DNA of 64,000 nucleotides from Litsea cubeba (taxonomy: Eukaryota > Streptophyta > Magnoliopsida > Laurales > Lauraceae). The position numbers were made by a program, and so were the translations under genes. The stretch is taken from positions 72,325,784-72,389,783 of the forward strand of contig CM022944.1 of the NCBI GenBank assembly GCA_012931725.1. The letters run 5' to 3'. Position 1 is the stretch's first letter, and every line of letters begins with the position of its first letter. Positions 33,537 through 46,609 of this stretch are shown one piece after another. The notes under the pieces were generated by a model that was not told where the DNA came from, did not search any database, and was given only the letters and a program-made list of their open reading frames with translations.

Positions 33537-35169
33537 ATGAGTCTGGCTCCGATCAGACCTTCTTGTAATGTGATAATTCAGGATTATAGCTCTTCCGAAG
33601 CATCGTCTGATGAGATCACTTACACTCCGACGACTCCTAGCAATGTATCTTCTGGAGCCACCTCATCTCACGTGACTTTCACTGAGAGGACACCCTCTCA
33701 AGTTTCTTCTCCTGAGACTGTGACTTCAAAGTTCACACCCTTCCTGACTGAAGAATTCCCAACTATTGATGCTTGGGACGATGAATTGGTCAACGAAGAA
33801 GAAAGGTTGATGGATACTATTCAGGACTTGTTCCCGGAAAATGCTCCGTGCAACACAATCACTGAGGATGGCAACTCTGCTGCTGATACGTCCTCAGCAA
33901 ATGAAAAACAACAGCCTCTTGATCCTGAAGACAATCTTCCAAACGAAGACCCTTCTCAAGAAGCTTTCAAAGTTGGTAGAGGCACCCGCTCTGACCGGGA
34001 CTACCACAAAAATTACAACCAATCTTCCTTTACATATGTAAATCCTTCGGGAAAAGATGTTATAAGCGCCCCTAGTGGCAACAATGATGAACATGCAGGC
34101 CCTAAGGAGGCTTTCAAGTATGACTTGATTGAACACTTCAAGCACATACCTGCACGTCTGCACATCCTAGATTTGTTGCGAATGTCTCCGCACACTCGTG
34201 ATAATCTCATTTTAGAATTACAAAAGCTGAATGAGGATGTCGAAAAACATGCCCCACAAGTCCTCCAAATTGAAATGGATTACCAGGTCAAAAACTCAGA
34301 AACTTCCTCAAAGGGAGAAAAGAAGAAAACTGAGGGATCATGCATTGAATGCCTCTCTAATTAAAAAAGCAGCCAGTGCAACCATCGCCTTCACAAAGGA
34401 TGATCTCCTACTTGGCGAAACAAGGCATAACCAACCCCTGTACTTCACAGGGTACATCAAGGAAATGCCTATCCACAGAGTTCAGATCGACCCAGGTTCT
34501 GCACTCAACCTCATCTCAACATCGGCTATCGAAGAGTTGGGCATCTCTAGCAAGCTGAGCCACACATCTGTATCTATCTTCGGATATGATGGGAGTACTC
34601 AAAGGCTTATCGGCAAAATCAGATTCAAGTTCCAGATCGGTGATCTTATCTCTGAGGTCACAGTGTATGCAATAAAAACCCCTTCATGCTACAACATCTT
34701 TCTCGGACGCCCTTGGATCCATGAGAATGGTGTTGTCCCTTCAACTTTACATCAATGCATCAAGTTTGTTGGCGACGACGGCATGATACATCAAGTCTTT
34801 GAGGACAGAAATCCCTTCAAAGGTAAAGAAGTCCACTTTGCAGACTCACAAATGTATGAAGGTGAGAAAGAAGAAGAGGAGAAGCACACAGCACCCTTTG
34901 CCGAAAATCTCCAGAAAGATAAAGGCAAGGCTCCTCAACAATCACTGAAAGAAAACAAACCATCCGGTAAATCCGAAGAGAGCATTAAAACTCCCTTCAT
35001 CATCTCCCTCAAACCTTCAAAGCCTTTGGTCATCACAACTAAAGTGAAGAAGGCAAAGCAAAAGCCTGGGGGCAAATTTGTTGTCTCTTTCGTGTCTATC
35101 ATGCAAGACACGGATTCGGATTCAGAGCCAGAAGACGACACATCGTCAAGCCAAGATGACACTCGGTAA
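33537..35169 (+). pseudogene. Element B protease region
   Basis: 33537-34364 encodes the Ser/Asp/Glu-rich linker with a helical stretch (LQKLNEDVEKHAPQVLQIEM). A one-base change near 34363 shifts the frame into the retropepsin domain (to 35169): IDPGSALNLISTSAIEELG with D-P-G at the active site, IFGYDGSTQRLIGKIRFKFQ and FLGRPWIHENGVVPSTLHQ. The tail is Lys/Glu-rich and ends in DTDSDSEPEDDTSSS before a stop. Confidence 0.85.
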
Positions 35170-35190
35170 GTTCAGCCTGATCTTACTCCA

Positions 35191-35952
35191 ATGGAGACAA
35201 CTTCTGACATAGAAGATCCTACGTCAGTTTCCTTCGTTGTTCCAGCAACTTCAACAAAGGAAAAAGCGATCTTCTTCCATAGTTCGGATGTTTCTTCATC
35301 AAACTCCATGCTTGAACCTTTCCAAAATGAAGGTATGCAACAACTATCCTTATATAGCTCTGTGGCACAAGCTATTACGAAGAAAATGGGCTATGATGCT
35401 CAAAACCCAGTCGATTTGGGAGAAGGCCACGGTATTCTCACGCTATTGGGGCCCGTCTTGACCAAAAGCCAGCTGGAAGATTGGAGACTCTACGGCTATA
35501 TAGAAAAGTCTTCACACGGGCTAGGGTACGATCCCGACATTCCTCTGAGACAGTTGACACAAAGGCTTAAAAGTCAACATACTGACCAAGCCTCAACATC
35601 TCAAGTCCATGAAGACATCGATCTCCCTGGATATCTTTTCGATGAATCACCTGACAAAGATTCCGGAAGCTCATCCAATTGGTACGATTTCTCAGACAAT
35701 GAAGAGGAGTTGTCCGATGGCACAGACATGTGGTCTTCTAACCCAGAAGAACCCTCATCTCCAAAAGAAGTAGCCTACTTCAACCCCGTTTCAACAGGCG
35801 ATTGGGATCATCTCATAGCAAGCCTTGGGAAAATTGCCGATCAAGAAGACCCGTGGAAAGGAACAAAACCTTGGTCTGGAAATGCCCTTGAAACCCCAGA
35901 AGGTTTCATTGAGCTGGAAGCCTCCGAAAATATTGTGGAGGAACCACCTTCG
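35191..35952 (+). pseudogene. Element B protease-RT linker with damaged G-patch-like motif
   Basis: A 260-residue open stretch with KKMGYDAQNPVDLGEGHG at residues 65-82, where a Gly of the G-patch consensus is Asp. It is cut at EEPPS by the solo LTR and resumes at 37895. Confidence 0.75.
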
Positions 35953-37894
35953 TGTTGGGTTTTGTGTATGCCCTAAAGCCCACTGACAACACCCTCATCT
36001 CTGTTACTGGATATTTACGGGTTATTTATTAGAATTATTCTTTTCTCTTACTGTACATATATATGTATGTTTGTGTAAGGTCCATTGTTTTTAGTAGATG
36101 ACTTAGGTATGTAGTGTCTACACACAGAAAGGTTTGAGTCATGGATACTTGAAATAATAAACTGGTTCATAACTGAGAGATGGAGTTGGGCACTTCATCT
36201 TGGTATAAGTTATAGTGAGATACTCTCCTTAATTAAGGGTGATTTACCTTAGTCACAGGAGGCTTATCCGGATGTATCTCATTAGTGCATGTGTCATGCA
36301 TTGAACAGGACCATTATAGGTGTGATTTCTAAAAATTAGTACTATCACTGAAAGAGATCAAATCACCTTATGCTACTGAGTGACTGGTGCTCTTAATCTT
36401 GAGCATATGTGGATGAACTGACGAAGTCGAGTTCTTGTGCTTTAATTCACTATGGGTGAGATCCTGTATATGGGTCAACAGCTCTGTGTTTTGGGTATTC
36501 GGGCTTGATTAGTTGGGACGTACATATGCAATAAAGAATCTATGCCATCAATTGATGGAAAGATCATCCCCTTAGAATTATCTGATTAATCATCAAAATC
36601 TAAGATCTTAGTATATGGATCTTCCATATGGATATTGAACTTGAGGGTCGCTCCCTGGATCAAGAGAATGATATCCGGATGATAATTAATTTAAAGGATA
36701 TGAAGTTCTAAGGTTGAGATATAATCAAGAAGGTCGATAGTACATTGTATAACCTGACTTGATTATGGATATTACATAGAGGGGCATTACGGTCATTTCA
36801 CTTAGTAGGTCGAAGACATAAGTCACTTACTGACGAGATTAAAATCATATTTTATTTATCCCTGGAGTTCAGCCATAACTCTTTAGTGGAATGAGTTAGG
36901 GTTAAAAATGATCTTAATGTTGCTATAGGATTAGCATGGACATTTTAGTCATTTTGGTAGCCAAGGGCAAATATGTCTTTTGGTCCCTTCTCTAGCCATT
37001 TTCCTATATTGGCATGGTTTCCTATTTTGTTTAAATAAAATGAGGTTGAATTATGTTAATGGAAAAGTTATTGACTTGTGAGCCATGGTGTGATTATCCA
37101 TTCAATGGGCCAGCCATAAAGCGGGCCCCTTGTGTAAGGTTTCCAATTTTAAGTAGGAATCTTTACTTGGAAAATTGATTTTCTCTTTGGATAAGAAATC
37201 CTACATTATAAGCATCCTAATTATTTTGTAAAGAATTAATTGGGATGAGTTGCACGCCAATATTAGATGGTTGCTAATGTTAAGGAAAGTCTTCTTTCTT
37301 TTCTTTTTTAAAAAGGAGAGAACTAAGAAGGAGATAAGATTTCTTTTTCAAAATCTCCCTCTTGGCCGTACATGATATGGTTAAAAAAAAGTGATAAGAG
37401 GGAGAGTGCAACTGTCGCCCAAAACATAGATGGAATGCAACAGTCACCCATGTATTTTCTTCTTCTTCTTCCTTGAAGAGAAATAATGGTTTTGGGCCTT
37501 TTTCCAATTTTTAGTTCAGATAACCTCTCAAAAGGAATCCATACATTGATCCCACAATCTTAACCAATAAGATTGGATTATGGAATAGAGGAGAAGATCA
37601 AAAGGAATATTACTGTAGAAAATTCCAGAACTAGTATTGCTGATTGCAGGCCTGACATCAGATCATTAGATCCTTTATGTCAGAGATTTGTAGTCTTCAA
37701 ATCATCAAGGTATTATTCCTCTTTCATCTCTTTTCATTATTCACAAGTTGATCATGATACCATGGAGATATAATGATTATTCTATGGTTGATTTGTGCTG
37801 CCAAGATCAGATCTATATTCATTTTTGTTGATTCAAAAATCACTGATGGACGTCCTTGCTAAGGGATTTCAGATCTAGTTACCCTAAACTTTCA
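35953..37894 (+). mobile_element. Solo LTR (1942 bp) inside element B pol
   Basis: Starts TGTTGGGTTTTGTG and ends CCTAAACTTTCA, flanked by a perfect 5-bp duplication cttcg (35948-35952 and 37895-37899). There is no internal domain, so it is a solo LTR left by LTR-LTR recombination, probably from a copia element of SIRE/Angela type; the family is inferred from the TGTTGGG start and length. An ATTATAAGC at about 37203 may be its TATA. The open frames in it are incidental. Confidence 0.88.
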
Positions 37895-38840
37895 CTTCGA
37901 ACCTTCCAACAGAAGATCCTGTTCAAAAGATAGACTTGGGAACACCAGATAACCCGCGTCCTGTATTCATAAGCAAGAATATAAAGGATGATGAGTTACC
38001 CGAGTATGTCGCCCTTCTTCGTGAGTTCGTTGATTGCTTTGCATGGTCTTACGCTGAAATGCCTGGCTTAGACCCCGAAATAGCAGTCCATAAACTCAAT
38101 CTACAAAAAGACATCAAGCCTGTCAAGCAAGGCCAAAGAAGATTCCGTCCAGATGTGATGGATAAAATTGAACAAGAAGTTCAAAAATTCAAAAGCGTCG
38201 GCTTCATCCGTGAGGAACAACATCCTGAATGGTTGGCCAACATTGTCCCCGTGACAAAGAAAAACGGGCAGATCAGGGTTTGTATTGACTATAGAGACCT
38301 GAATGGTGCATGCCCTAAAAAAGAATTTCCACTCCCCATCCAGAGGTAATGATTGATAATACCTATGGATTCGAGCGAATGACATTCATGGATGGTTTCT
38401 CTGGCTACAATCAGATAAAGATGCATCCTGAGGATGAAAAACATACATCCTTTCGGACCCCATTTGGCGTGTATTGCTACACTGTCATGCCATTTGGTCT
38501 GAAAAATGCTGGCATAACATATCAGAGGGCTATGATGAAGATATTCCAAGATATGCAGCACAAAACGGTCGAGTGTTACGTTGATGACCTCGCCATCAAA
38601 AGCAAAAGAAAAGAAGATCATCTCGAAGACCTTTGAGAAGTCTTCCTCCGGCTTCGCAAACACAAACTGCGAATGAATCCTTTGAAATGCTTCTTCGGCG
38701 TCTCGTCGGGTAAGTTCCTAGGATTCCTAGTTCGGAAAGCTGGAATAGAGCTTGACCCCATAAAAGTTAAAGCCATTCTAGAAATGCCCTCTCCAAGAAC
38801 CTTGAGAGAACTCAAAGGGCTTCAAGGGAGATTGGCCTAC
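37895..38840 (+). pseudogene. Element B reverse transcriptase
   Basis: From DDELPEYVALLREFVDCFAW through RRFRPDVMDKIEQEVQ, VCIDYRDLNGACPKK, FMDGFSGYNQIKMHPEDEKH, MPFGLKNAGITY, YVDDLAIKSKRKEDHL to LRELKGLQGRLAYIRRFI. Breaks: one base lost near 38341 and a TGA at 38634-38636 where A and D read a CGA-type codon, consistent with deamination of a methylated CpG. Confidence 0.87.
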
Positions 38841-39400
38841 ATCAGACGGTTCATCTCCAATCTTTCGGGGAAATGCCGTCCATTCTCCCGGTTGATGAAA
38901 AAATGTGTAAACGTTGTCTGGGATGCTGACTGTGAAGCTGCTTTCCAAAATATCAAGTCATACCTGAAAAAACCTCCAGTGTTAGCAGCTCCTACCACTG
39001 GAAAACCATTCATCTTGTACACAAGAGCCCTTGATCACTCTCTGGGAGCTCTGCTTGCACAAGAAAATGATGAAAGAAAAGAAGCTGCTCTATATTACTT
39101 CAGCCGCATGCTAGTAGGTGCAGAACATCGCTACTCTCCAGCTCTATATTACTGCGCCACTACTTGCTTTCCAACACAGTCTACCTGGTCTCGAGTGTCA
39201 GCCTCTTGAAGGTCCTTGTCACAACGGTAGGTTCTCTCGATGCCCGACTGGCAAAATGGTCCATCCTTCTGTCACAATTTGATATTAGGTATGTACCACA
39301 AAAGGCAATCAAAGGGCAAGCTCCAGCGGACTTCCTCGCAGAGCATCCATTGCCTAAAGATTCTCCACTCAGAGATGATCTCCCAGACGAACCAGTCTAC
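38841..39400 (+). pseudogene. Element B first RNase H
   Basis: FILYTRALDHSLGALLAQEN ... AEHRYSP, followed by a deletion near 39140 that removes the KECLAVMFAVQK part seen in A and D. The frame resumes at 39164 as YLVSSVSLLKVLVTTVG ... RYVPQKAIKGQAPADFLAEH. Confidence 0.8.
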
Positions 39401-39830
39401 AATGTGGAGACTTTCTCACAAAATGCTTCCTGGGACATGTACTTCGACGGTGCAACCAGGACAAATGAAAAAAGATAGCTGATCTCGGGAGTTGGCATCC
39501 TCTTTGTTAGCCCCGATAAATACATGATTCCACACGCTTTCTCGCTACTGGAAACATGCACAAACAATGCAACTAAATATCAAGCTCTGATCCTAGGATT
39601 GGAACTCGCCATATCACCTTGCTGGAAGTCTTTGGAGACTCTCAACTGATCGTCAACCAGATGAATCAGAAATTTGAAGTCTGGAAGCCTGATTTACTGC
39701 CTTACTACAACAAAGTACAATCTCTTCTGCAAAAGTTTGACATCTGTCACATCACCCACATTCGTAGAGGTGAAAACATACGTGCAGATGCAATGGCTAG
39801 ACTTGCCGCATCTATGGCAATCCAGGAAGG
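39401..39830 (+). pseudogene. Element B second (archaeal-like) RNase H
   Basis: WDMYFDGATRTNEK (catalytic Asp), then a TAG at 39476, NNATKYQALILGLELA (the expected Glu is Lys here), FGDSQLIVNQMNQKFEV (Asp) and RADAMARLAA (Asp). A small deletion near 39612 shifts the frame. The lost Glu suggests it was inactive before or since. Confidence 0.8.
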
Positions 39831-40052
39831 TGAAAACATGCAAATCACAGTGTGCGAAAAAAGAAACCTTCCTCCTCTTAACACGCACCAAGCAGTTGCT
39901 GAATGCCACCAAGTGGTTGGAAGTCGAATTTCAATCCTTCAAACTTCAATCAGCGACTGGAGGGATCCTTTCATTGATTAGATTATGTTCGAATCCTACC
40001 TGAAGATCCAAAAGAACAGGTAAGCATCCAAAGGCGAACCCCAAGCTTTCAT

Positions 40053-41213
40053 TTGGATATTCCTTCAAAAATCCTTTACAGGAAATCCTTCAACGGAGTA
40101 CTTCTACGCTGCTTTTCACAACAAGAGGCTGAAGAAACACTCAAAGAAGTTCATGCTGGTCTTTGCGGAGGTCATCAGGCTGGTCCCAAGCTCTATGATC
40201 AGATAAAAAGGTTAGGTTATTACTGGCCTACCATGGTAGCCGACACAATGCAATTTGCTAAGCGCTGCCAACAATGCCAAGTTCATGGAGATTACATTCA
40301 CTTACCTCCAGAATGGCTACATCCTATAGCGATTTCATGGCCTTTCGAAGCTTGGGGTATGGACATCATAGGTCCTATTTCTCCCTCTTCAAGCAAAGGT
40401 CATCGCTTCATCTTCGCCGCTATGGATTATTTCTCCTAGTGGTCAGAAGCATTTGCGCTCAACGAAATGAAGACCTCATCAGTCATTCAGTTCCTGCGCA
40501 CCAACGTCATTTGTCGCTTCGGCATACCCAAAAGATTCGTCCATGATAACGAACCATAATTCCGGGATCATCGACTCTACAGGTTCTGCGACAAATACAA
40601 AATCCAAAGCTGTCCTTCAACTCCATACAATCCGGCAGCAAACAGATTAGCAGAAGCTTTCAATAAGACACTCTGCAAAATCTTCATGAAGATGGTCTCT
40701 AGTCACAAAAGAGACTGGAGCGACAAAATGTCTGAAGCTTTGTGGGCCTGTTGAACCACTGTTCGAGGACCAACCCATAGTACACCATTCTCCTTGGTCT
40801 ATGGATGCGAAGCTGTCGTGCCCTTGGAAGTACAAATTCCTTCCTTGAGGGTATACTTACAAAATGACATGACTAAAGAAAGCAATGTCAAATTGCAACT
40901 CCATGAGCTGGACGATCTCGATGAGAGACGGCTTGAAGCTCGACAAAGCATTGAACTTTACCAAGCACGCATGGCAGGATCTTTCGACAAAAAGGTCAGG
41001 CAACGCGCCTACAAAAAGGGTGACTTGGTTCTTGCAGTAAAAAGACCAATGGTCTTCGCTCACAAGTCCAAAGGCAAATTTGAGCCAAAATGGGAGGGAC
41101 CCTACGTCATCGACAAGGCTTTCTCCAACGGCGCATACGCACTCCTAAACATGGAAGGTGACAGATGTATGATGCCCATCAATGGCGAGTTCTTAAAGCG
41201 GTACTACCCTTGA
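40053..41213 (+). pseudogene. Element B integrase
   Basis: Finger HAGLCGGHQ ... CQQCQVHGDY, core WGMDIIGPISPSSSKGHR, the DNGPQF region (here DNEP followed by a stop at about 40557), NRLAEAFNKT, and the C-terminal WEGPYVIDKAFSNGAYALLN module ending KRYYP at 41213. Stops at 40437-40439, about 40557 and 40752-40754 interrupt it; at the last, D reads CGA. Confidence 0.88.
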
Positions 41214-42705
41214 AGACTTACCCAACTGGGTAAGAGCAATGCCTATACGACCAAAACCGATTTTCAAGTACACGCTCGCTAAACCCACTCTTTTTAGAAT
41301 TTTCATGTCAAATGTTGAAATTTCTAGAAATTTAAACAATGCTTACTTTCATCGTTTCATTGTTCAAAAATCCAAGTTTAGGAACCTTTCCTTAACTTGA
41401 CCAAAATTTTCAACCCTTGAACCCAAAATTCATGGTTTGAAACAAAATCCGGATTCAGGGATTTCCATCCTAGTCCACCCTACCTTTTACCGCCTAAATG
41501 GTTTTAGGTCAAAACTTATAACCCTCGTGTCTTTAAAAAAAATAGTTTTTCAAAAAACAACGAGGAAGCGACGCTTAGTCGATACTCGCACAAATCGGAA
41601 GCATGCGAACCACGTTCGACACTTCCAAAATCGCAGGGAAGCGACATTTCGTCGATACTTATAAAATCCAAAACCGTGGAGATGCAAATTTCAGTTGATA
41701 TCCACAACCCAAATTTCAAAGGTTCGAAAAAACCTAAAAAAACCATGGAGACGCGACATTTCAGTTGATATCCATGACCCAAAGGTTCGAGAAAACCACA
41801 AATTTCAAAAGTCGTAGGGAAACGACATTAAGTCAATGCTGGCAAAATTTTTTTTTGAAAAGCAACGATGCGACATTCCATCGATACTTGCACCCAAATC
41901 CGCGATGATGCAACATTCCATCGATACTCGCAACCGAATAAGGAAGGATACGACATTCCATCGATACTTGCAAGAACATTCAGCAGGGAGGCGACTTTTA
42001 GTCGATACTTGCATTTTTGAAATCCAAACCGGCTATAAATGCCACAAACCGGCTATAAATGCCACCAAAACAGGCTATAAATGCCTCCAAACCGGCTATC
42101 AATGCCATAAAACAAAACCAGCTATCAATGTCACAAAACAAAAAAATCTTGGCTTTCAAAAAACCCGGCTATCAATGCCACAAACCCAGCTATAGATGCC
42201 ACCAAAACCGGCTATCAATGCCACAAATCGGCTATTAATGCCACAAAAAAAGCTGGCTCTCATGCCAAAAATCGGCTTCCAAGCCACAAACAAAAATCTG
42301 GCTTCCATGCCAAAATAATCATTTGACAAAAGATTTTTACAAAATGACAAGCTTTTGATCAAATCACATTTAGCAATCACTTTCATCACAAAAAGATTTA
42401 AGTGAATGTAGGGAAAACAAAAAAAAAACATCCCATTTGGCAATCACTTTCATCACAAAAAGATTTAAGTGAGCGTAGGGAAAACAAAAAACAAAGAAAA
42501 CATCCCATTTAGCAATTACTTTCATCACAAAAAGATTTAAGTGAGCGTAGGGAAAACAAAACAAAAAAAAAAGAGTACCAAAAAGTACATGCGGTACCAA
42601 AAAAAAAGTGTTCCCAAGCACTACAAAAAAAGAGAGTACTAAAAAATACATGTGGTACCAAAAAAAAGGGAAGTATGATAGTTTCTGTTACAAAAAAAAA
42701 GGAGC
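41214..42705. repeat. Spacer of element B: tandem-array modules
   Basis: Lies between the convergent 3' ends of pol and the antisense gene. Modules: GTCGATACTYGC units and TCAGTTGATATCCA units (41577-41830), CATTCCATCGATACTTGCA units (41873-41973), GGCTATMAATGCCAC units (42026-42250), a B-specific triplication of about 75 bp with CACAAAAAGATTTAAGTGA (42370-42560), and GGTACC units (42580-42665). No coding frame is supported. Confidence 0.85.
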
Positions 42706-43642
42706 TCAACCAAAAATGGTCTCCAGCCAAGATTTCAGCTCCTCAAGCAAACTTTTGGCCTCAGCCGTCAGGGATTCCAAGGCACGCTTCTTCAGAAACT
42801 TGCCATGAGATGCTAGAGAATGCTGCAATCCTTCTTTCACACCGGGAAGCTTATCCCGAGCAGTTTTCCATTGTTTGTTCTCTTGAGACCTCCTTTCAAG
42901 AACTCGATCAGCATCTGCAACCCGGTGAATCAGAGCACTCTCCCTATCGCAAGCCTCTGTTATAGCAGCCCACTTGGCAGCGACTTGTGCCTTCAAATGC
43001 TCAAGACGTTTCCTGGCCACATCGACCTCCCTATCAAGGATCTTAAGGTCATGTGCCAGCTCAATGATGGCTAGCTCTTCTAAGTTCTTCTCTCGGACTT
43101 CTGCTTCCTGCTTTGTGTAGCCTCATCCAGGTCAGACTTAGCCTTATCAGCAGGGTCCAGGAACATCTCCTTGAAGAACTGGTCATCAGCAAAACCCATG
43201 GTCTCAAACCACTTGTCTCCCAGCGCAATGATCCTATCAACGATCGCCCTGGCACCTGTGACATCCAGACCAGCCTCTTCGGCATCACCGAGAATCTCAT
43301 GCACATGTTGGATCATGCCAAATCTGGCATCCAAGTGTCTAGCAAGGAGAGTCTCAATCCAAGAGCTCAGAACCCGCACCACCACCTTCTTCGCAAAAAG
43401 AAGAGATGGCCCAGCTGAAGATTCACCCCGCTCCGTCGGTCGGCGGCCCATGTCATGCCCCGTTGGAAGAGGAACAAAAGAACTCTTTCCAGTTGGAGCT
43501 GCTGGAGAAGGAATCTCAGCACGAGGTATCTCCTCAACAGTGTCAGAACTGGTCCCAGGAGCCTCTACCTCTGGATCGACCTCTGGCATCCCTTGCTTTG
43601 GTTCTGAAGGAAGCAACGAACTCTCCGCTGTCACCTCAAAAC

Positions 43643-43717
43643 CTGCCAAAGAAACACAAAAAGGTATGAATATGATCCTGTTTGAAAATCATTATCAGGG
43701 TTATTACTACAAAATAC
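43643..43717 (-). other. Intron in B's antisense gene (75 nt)
   Basis: On the minus strand GTATTTTGTAG ... TTTGGCAG. It has the same place and length as 8221-8295 in element A. Confidence 0.65.
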
Positions 43718-43828
43718 CTTCTTCGACGACTGGCGGAACACTCTCTTCCTCCATGAACTCATCGGAAGCATCATCAACATTTGCATCCATCGATGGTTCA
43801 AAGTCATCGGAATCCTGTGGCAAGTCAG

Positions 43829-43894
43829 CTGATAGGAAAAATGTTAGCAAACCAAGTCACAGACACAAAAAAAAGAAAGCAAAAGAAGTTATAC
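43829..43894 (-). other. Intron in B's antisense gene (66 nt)
   Basis: On the minus strand GTATAACTTC ... CCTATCAG. The counterpart in A is 8042-8109. Confidence 0.65.
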
Positions 43895-44005
43895 CAATTG
43901 GAGATTCTGGATTCATTCCAGAGTCCCTCGGTTCTTCTTTAGGTGCCTCGACAGAATCCGTCACCACCTCATCGGTTGGAACCTTAGGTATCGCCAAATC
44001 TTCCT

Positions 44006-44103
44006 CTGCTAAAAAAAAAGAGGAGCAGCAGGGAGAGAAAACAAATCAAGACATGGAAAAATCCCATGAAAAGAAATGGAAATAGAAAGAGGAAGAATCA
44101 TAC
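44006..44103 (-). other. Intron in B's antisense gene (98 nt)
   Basis: On the minus strand GTATGATTCTTCC ... TTTTTTTTTAGCAG. It follows the 399-residue open frame. In A the donor side is deleted but the T-rich acceptor survives near 7917-7930. Confidence 0.6.
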
Positions 44104-46609
44104 CTTCACCGACGGTTTTTCTTCTCGGCTTCTCTTCTTTGGAGGCTCGTCAGCATTCCCTGGCACCTCCTCATTGATAGTAAGAGGGACTTCGAAGTCA
44201 GGAGAGTTCTCATGCTGCCCCTTGCTGCGATGATGACTCCTCTTCCTATTACTCCTGCGGGCTCGCTTCTTAGAGGAACCTGCCCCGCTGTCAGAGTCAA
44301 GTCTCCCACTTGACTCCTCACTGGATGGTTTACCCTTATCAGTAGACTCCACGGAAGCTTGCCTCTGTGCCGCTTGCATCCAAGCATCAAGTTCGGCTTC
44401 CTCCTGTTCTAGTTGCTCTAAAGCCTCATCAGGTATTTCTCGAACAGCTTTAGAACCAATCACGCCCTGGTCACCGAGAAAGCCTATCTTGTGCTTCTCT
44501 CCAGAAAGGAAGGCCCAAAACTCCTCTCGTTGGACGCCATCCGACTTTCCAAGGCCCTTTCCAGATGCCAGCTTCACATCAAGCTCCTTCTTGGAAAGCC
44601 CCCGATATGCCGAAAAGCTCTCGGCGAACCACTTCACAAAGCCGGCAGTCCGGGAAGTCGACAACACAGGATAAGAGATCATGGTTGTAGTGTCTTCAGC
44701 ATTATAGAAAGCCCATGCATTTCTCCCGTCCTGTAAATCTCCAAAGCGCTTCACCATGCTTGAAGGTGCTCCAACAACGCCTTGAGAAAAGCCCAACTGT
44801 AAAGCAAAGCGAGAGGGTACATACAGCTGGATGTCGACGAAAAGATATCTTCGGTACACCATTATGCCGACACGTATGCTGAAAAACCACTCCTTCTCTG
44901 CGTTCGTCAAGGAGTAATGCCTTCCCGACCCCGCCCTGGTAAAGTCTTGGGAGGCACCAAAATCAAAAGCCTTCTTCCGCAACTCCGGAGAAAGCTTCAC
45001 TGAAGACCGGCCCATCTCGACGTCCCTAAACCGTTGGATCCTCATGCGGGCAAACAAAAGTGATTCGGATACGGCTTTGCCCTTAGCCAGCCAAATCATC
45101 AGAGGATCATCATCTTGTGCAGCACCCAGCCGGTGGAAGCCAGGACAGTGGTACATATACCATGAATATAAGATGTGGGCTGAAAATACCCTGTTCATGG
45201 GAAGCCCAAGCCGAACCAAAAAAGCAGCAGCCTGCAGTTCGGTACACAGGTAGGAGTAAAGAGCTGGCACCAAAGTAAGCTGCTCTCCAAATGCCATCTG
45301 ACAAGCCGGAAAAATACAATGCGGCCTGATGTGCGTTCCATCTCCTCCAGTAAAAATAGCCTCACCAAGCTAATAAGTGAGGTAAACAATGAGATCTCTC
45401 CACAGTGCAATGTTAGGACATATGGTGTTTGTACTCACACAGAAATCTCTCAACTCTTCTTGCATAGCCAAGATCTTCTTCGAACTTGGATCCTGAGCCC
45501 TGGCTTCCTGGGTCGCACTATCAGAAGACTCCCTGTTATTAAAAAAGTTGGGGAACGAAGAGTTAGAACTCTTCCAACTGCTGGATCTAACTTTCAAACC
45601 CTCCTTCTCCTTCAAAAAATCGTAGAAGGCGACGAGCTGAAAGTACAGAAGGCTGAACTCCTCAGACTGCTCCTGAAGCACGCTGTCGATCGGCATAAAC
45701 TCCTCATAGAGTTTGCCAAGGATGGGCAATCCAGTAATGGCGCTCAGCTACTTCAAAGAAAAACCAATCCACCATTCATCACAACGAAGGTATTGGTTTT
45801 TGGAAGGAATGACTCCAACATAGTCATGAAGGCCTCGTCGGAAAAGATCACGGTCTCCCTAAAGGCGAGGACCGCATCAAAAATCCCGGCTTCCTTCAAA
45901 ACGACGCCACCAATCAATAGGACGCGATCAGTCCACGACTTCCACTCGGAGTCAGCATTGAAACGACCACGAAGTCATAAAGGCTTTATCCAATTACTGC
46001 CGTCGCTACTGAAAATACCAAGGCCCACCATTCTCAAATCGACCGATGGATAATCAGAGCCCTGGTAAGCACTGGCCGGCATCAACATGTCGAAGTCAGT
46101 AGGCGACTTCTCAGCATATCCAGGAGAACCGCCAATAAAAACCCCGGTCTTGATTACATTTGTCCTTCTCACCCAGCTTGGAGGATCTTCCCTCTTAGAG
46201 CACATGGGGGCAAGGCTCATGATCGAGACGGTGCGATCAAACGTCAACCGGGTAGCAACAGTCTTCTTCTCACAATCTGCTGTGAAAGAGAACTGAAAAC
46301 ATCTCCTTTGGTATGTCATGTCATTAGGGACGGCATCACCAAAGAAGAAGGTAGGCTTGGGTAAAACACTCTGATCTTCCATCACCCATGGACGATTGCT
46401 TACCATGATCTTATAGAATTCCTCTCCCTTGAGAGCGATCAGTCGCTGCCTCATCTCATCTCTGATGAGGGAGTCACACTCTTCCAAATTTCTCTCAACA
46501 TACTGGACCTTCTCCCAGGCCTGCTGAACGGCCGGATTCGAAGATCTAGCAGATCGACGAGGTACGCTTGTAGTAAGCTCTTTACCCTTGTTCGTTCTAG
46601 AAGAACCAC

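Larger units (their letters stand above)
42706..46609 (-). pseudogene. Antisense PMD-like gene of element B (most complete copy)
   Basis: Reads leftward, against gag-pol. Exon from 46609: Ser-rich start, ECDSLIRDEMRQRLIALKG, KPTFFFGDAVPNDMTYQRR, then the likely PMD region (PILGKLYEEFMPIDSVLQEQ; CQMAFGEQLTLVPALYSYL; EKEWFFSIRVGIMVYRRYLF; QLGFSQGVVGAPSSMVKRFG). A 399-residue open frame (44098-45297) ends with a basic nuclear-localisation-like stretch (KKRARRSNRKRSHHR, residues 343-357) and PPKKRSREEK. Introns: 44006-44103, 43829-43894, 43643-43717. The last exon (43642-42706) is acidic then coiled-coil, ending LLEELKSWLETIFG. Stops at 45975 and 45370 and a frameshift near 43080 break it. Its coding length is far above chance for an antisense frame. 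The function is unknown; the NLS suggests a nuclear DNA- or chromatin-related role. Confidence 0.75.
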
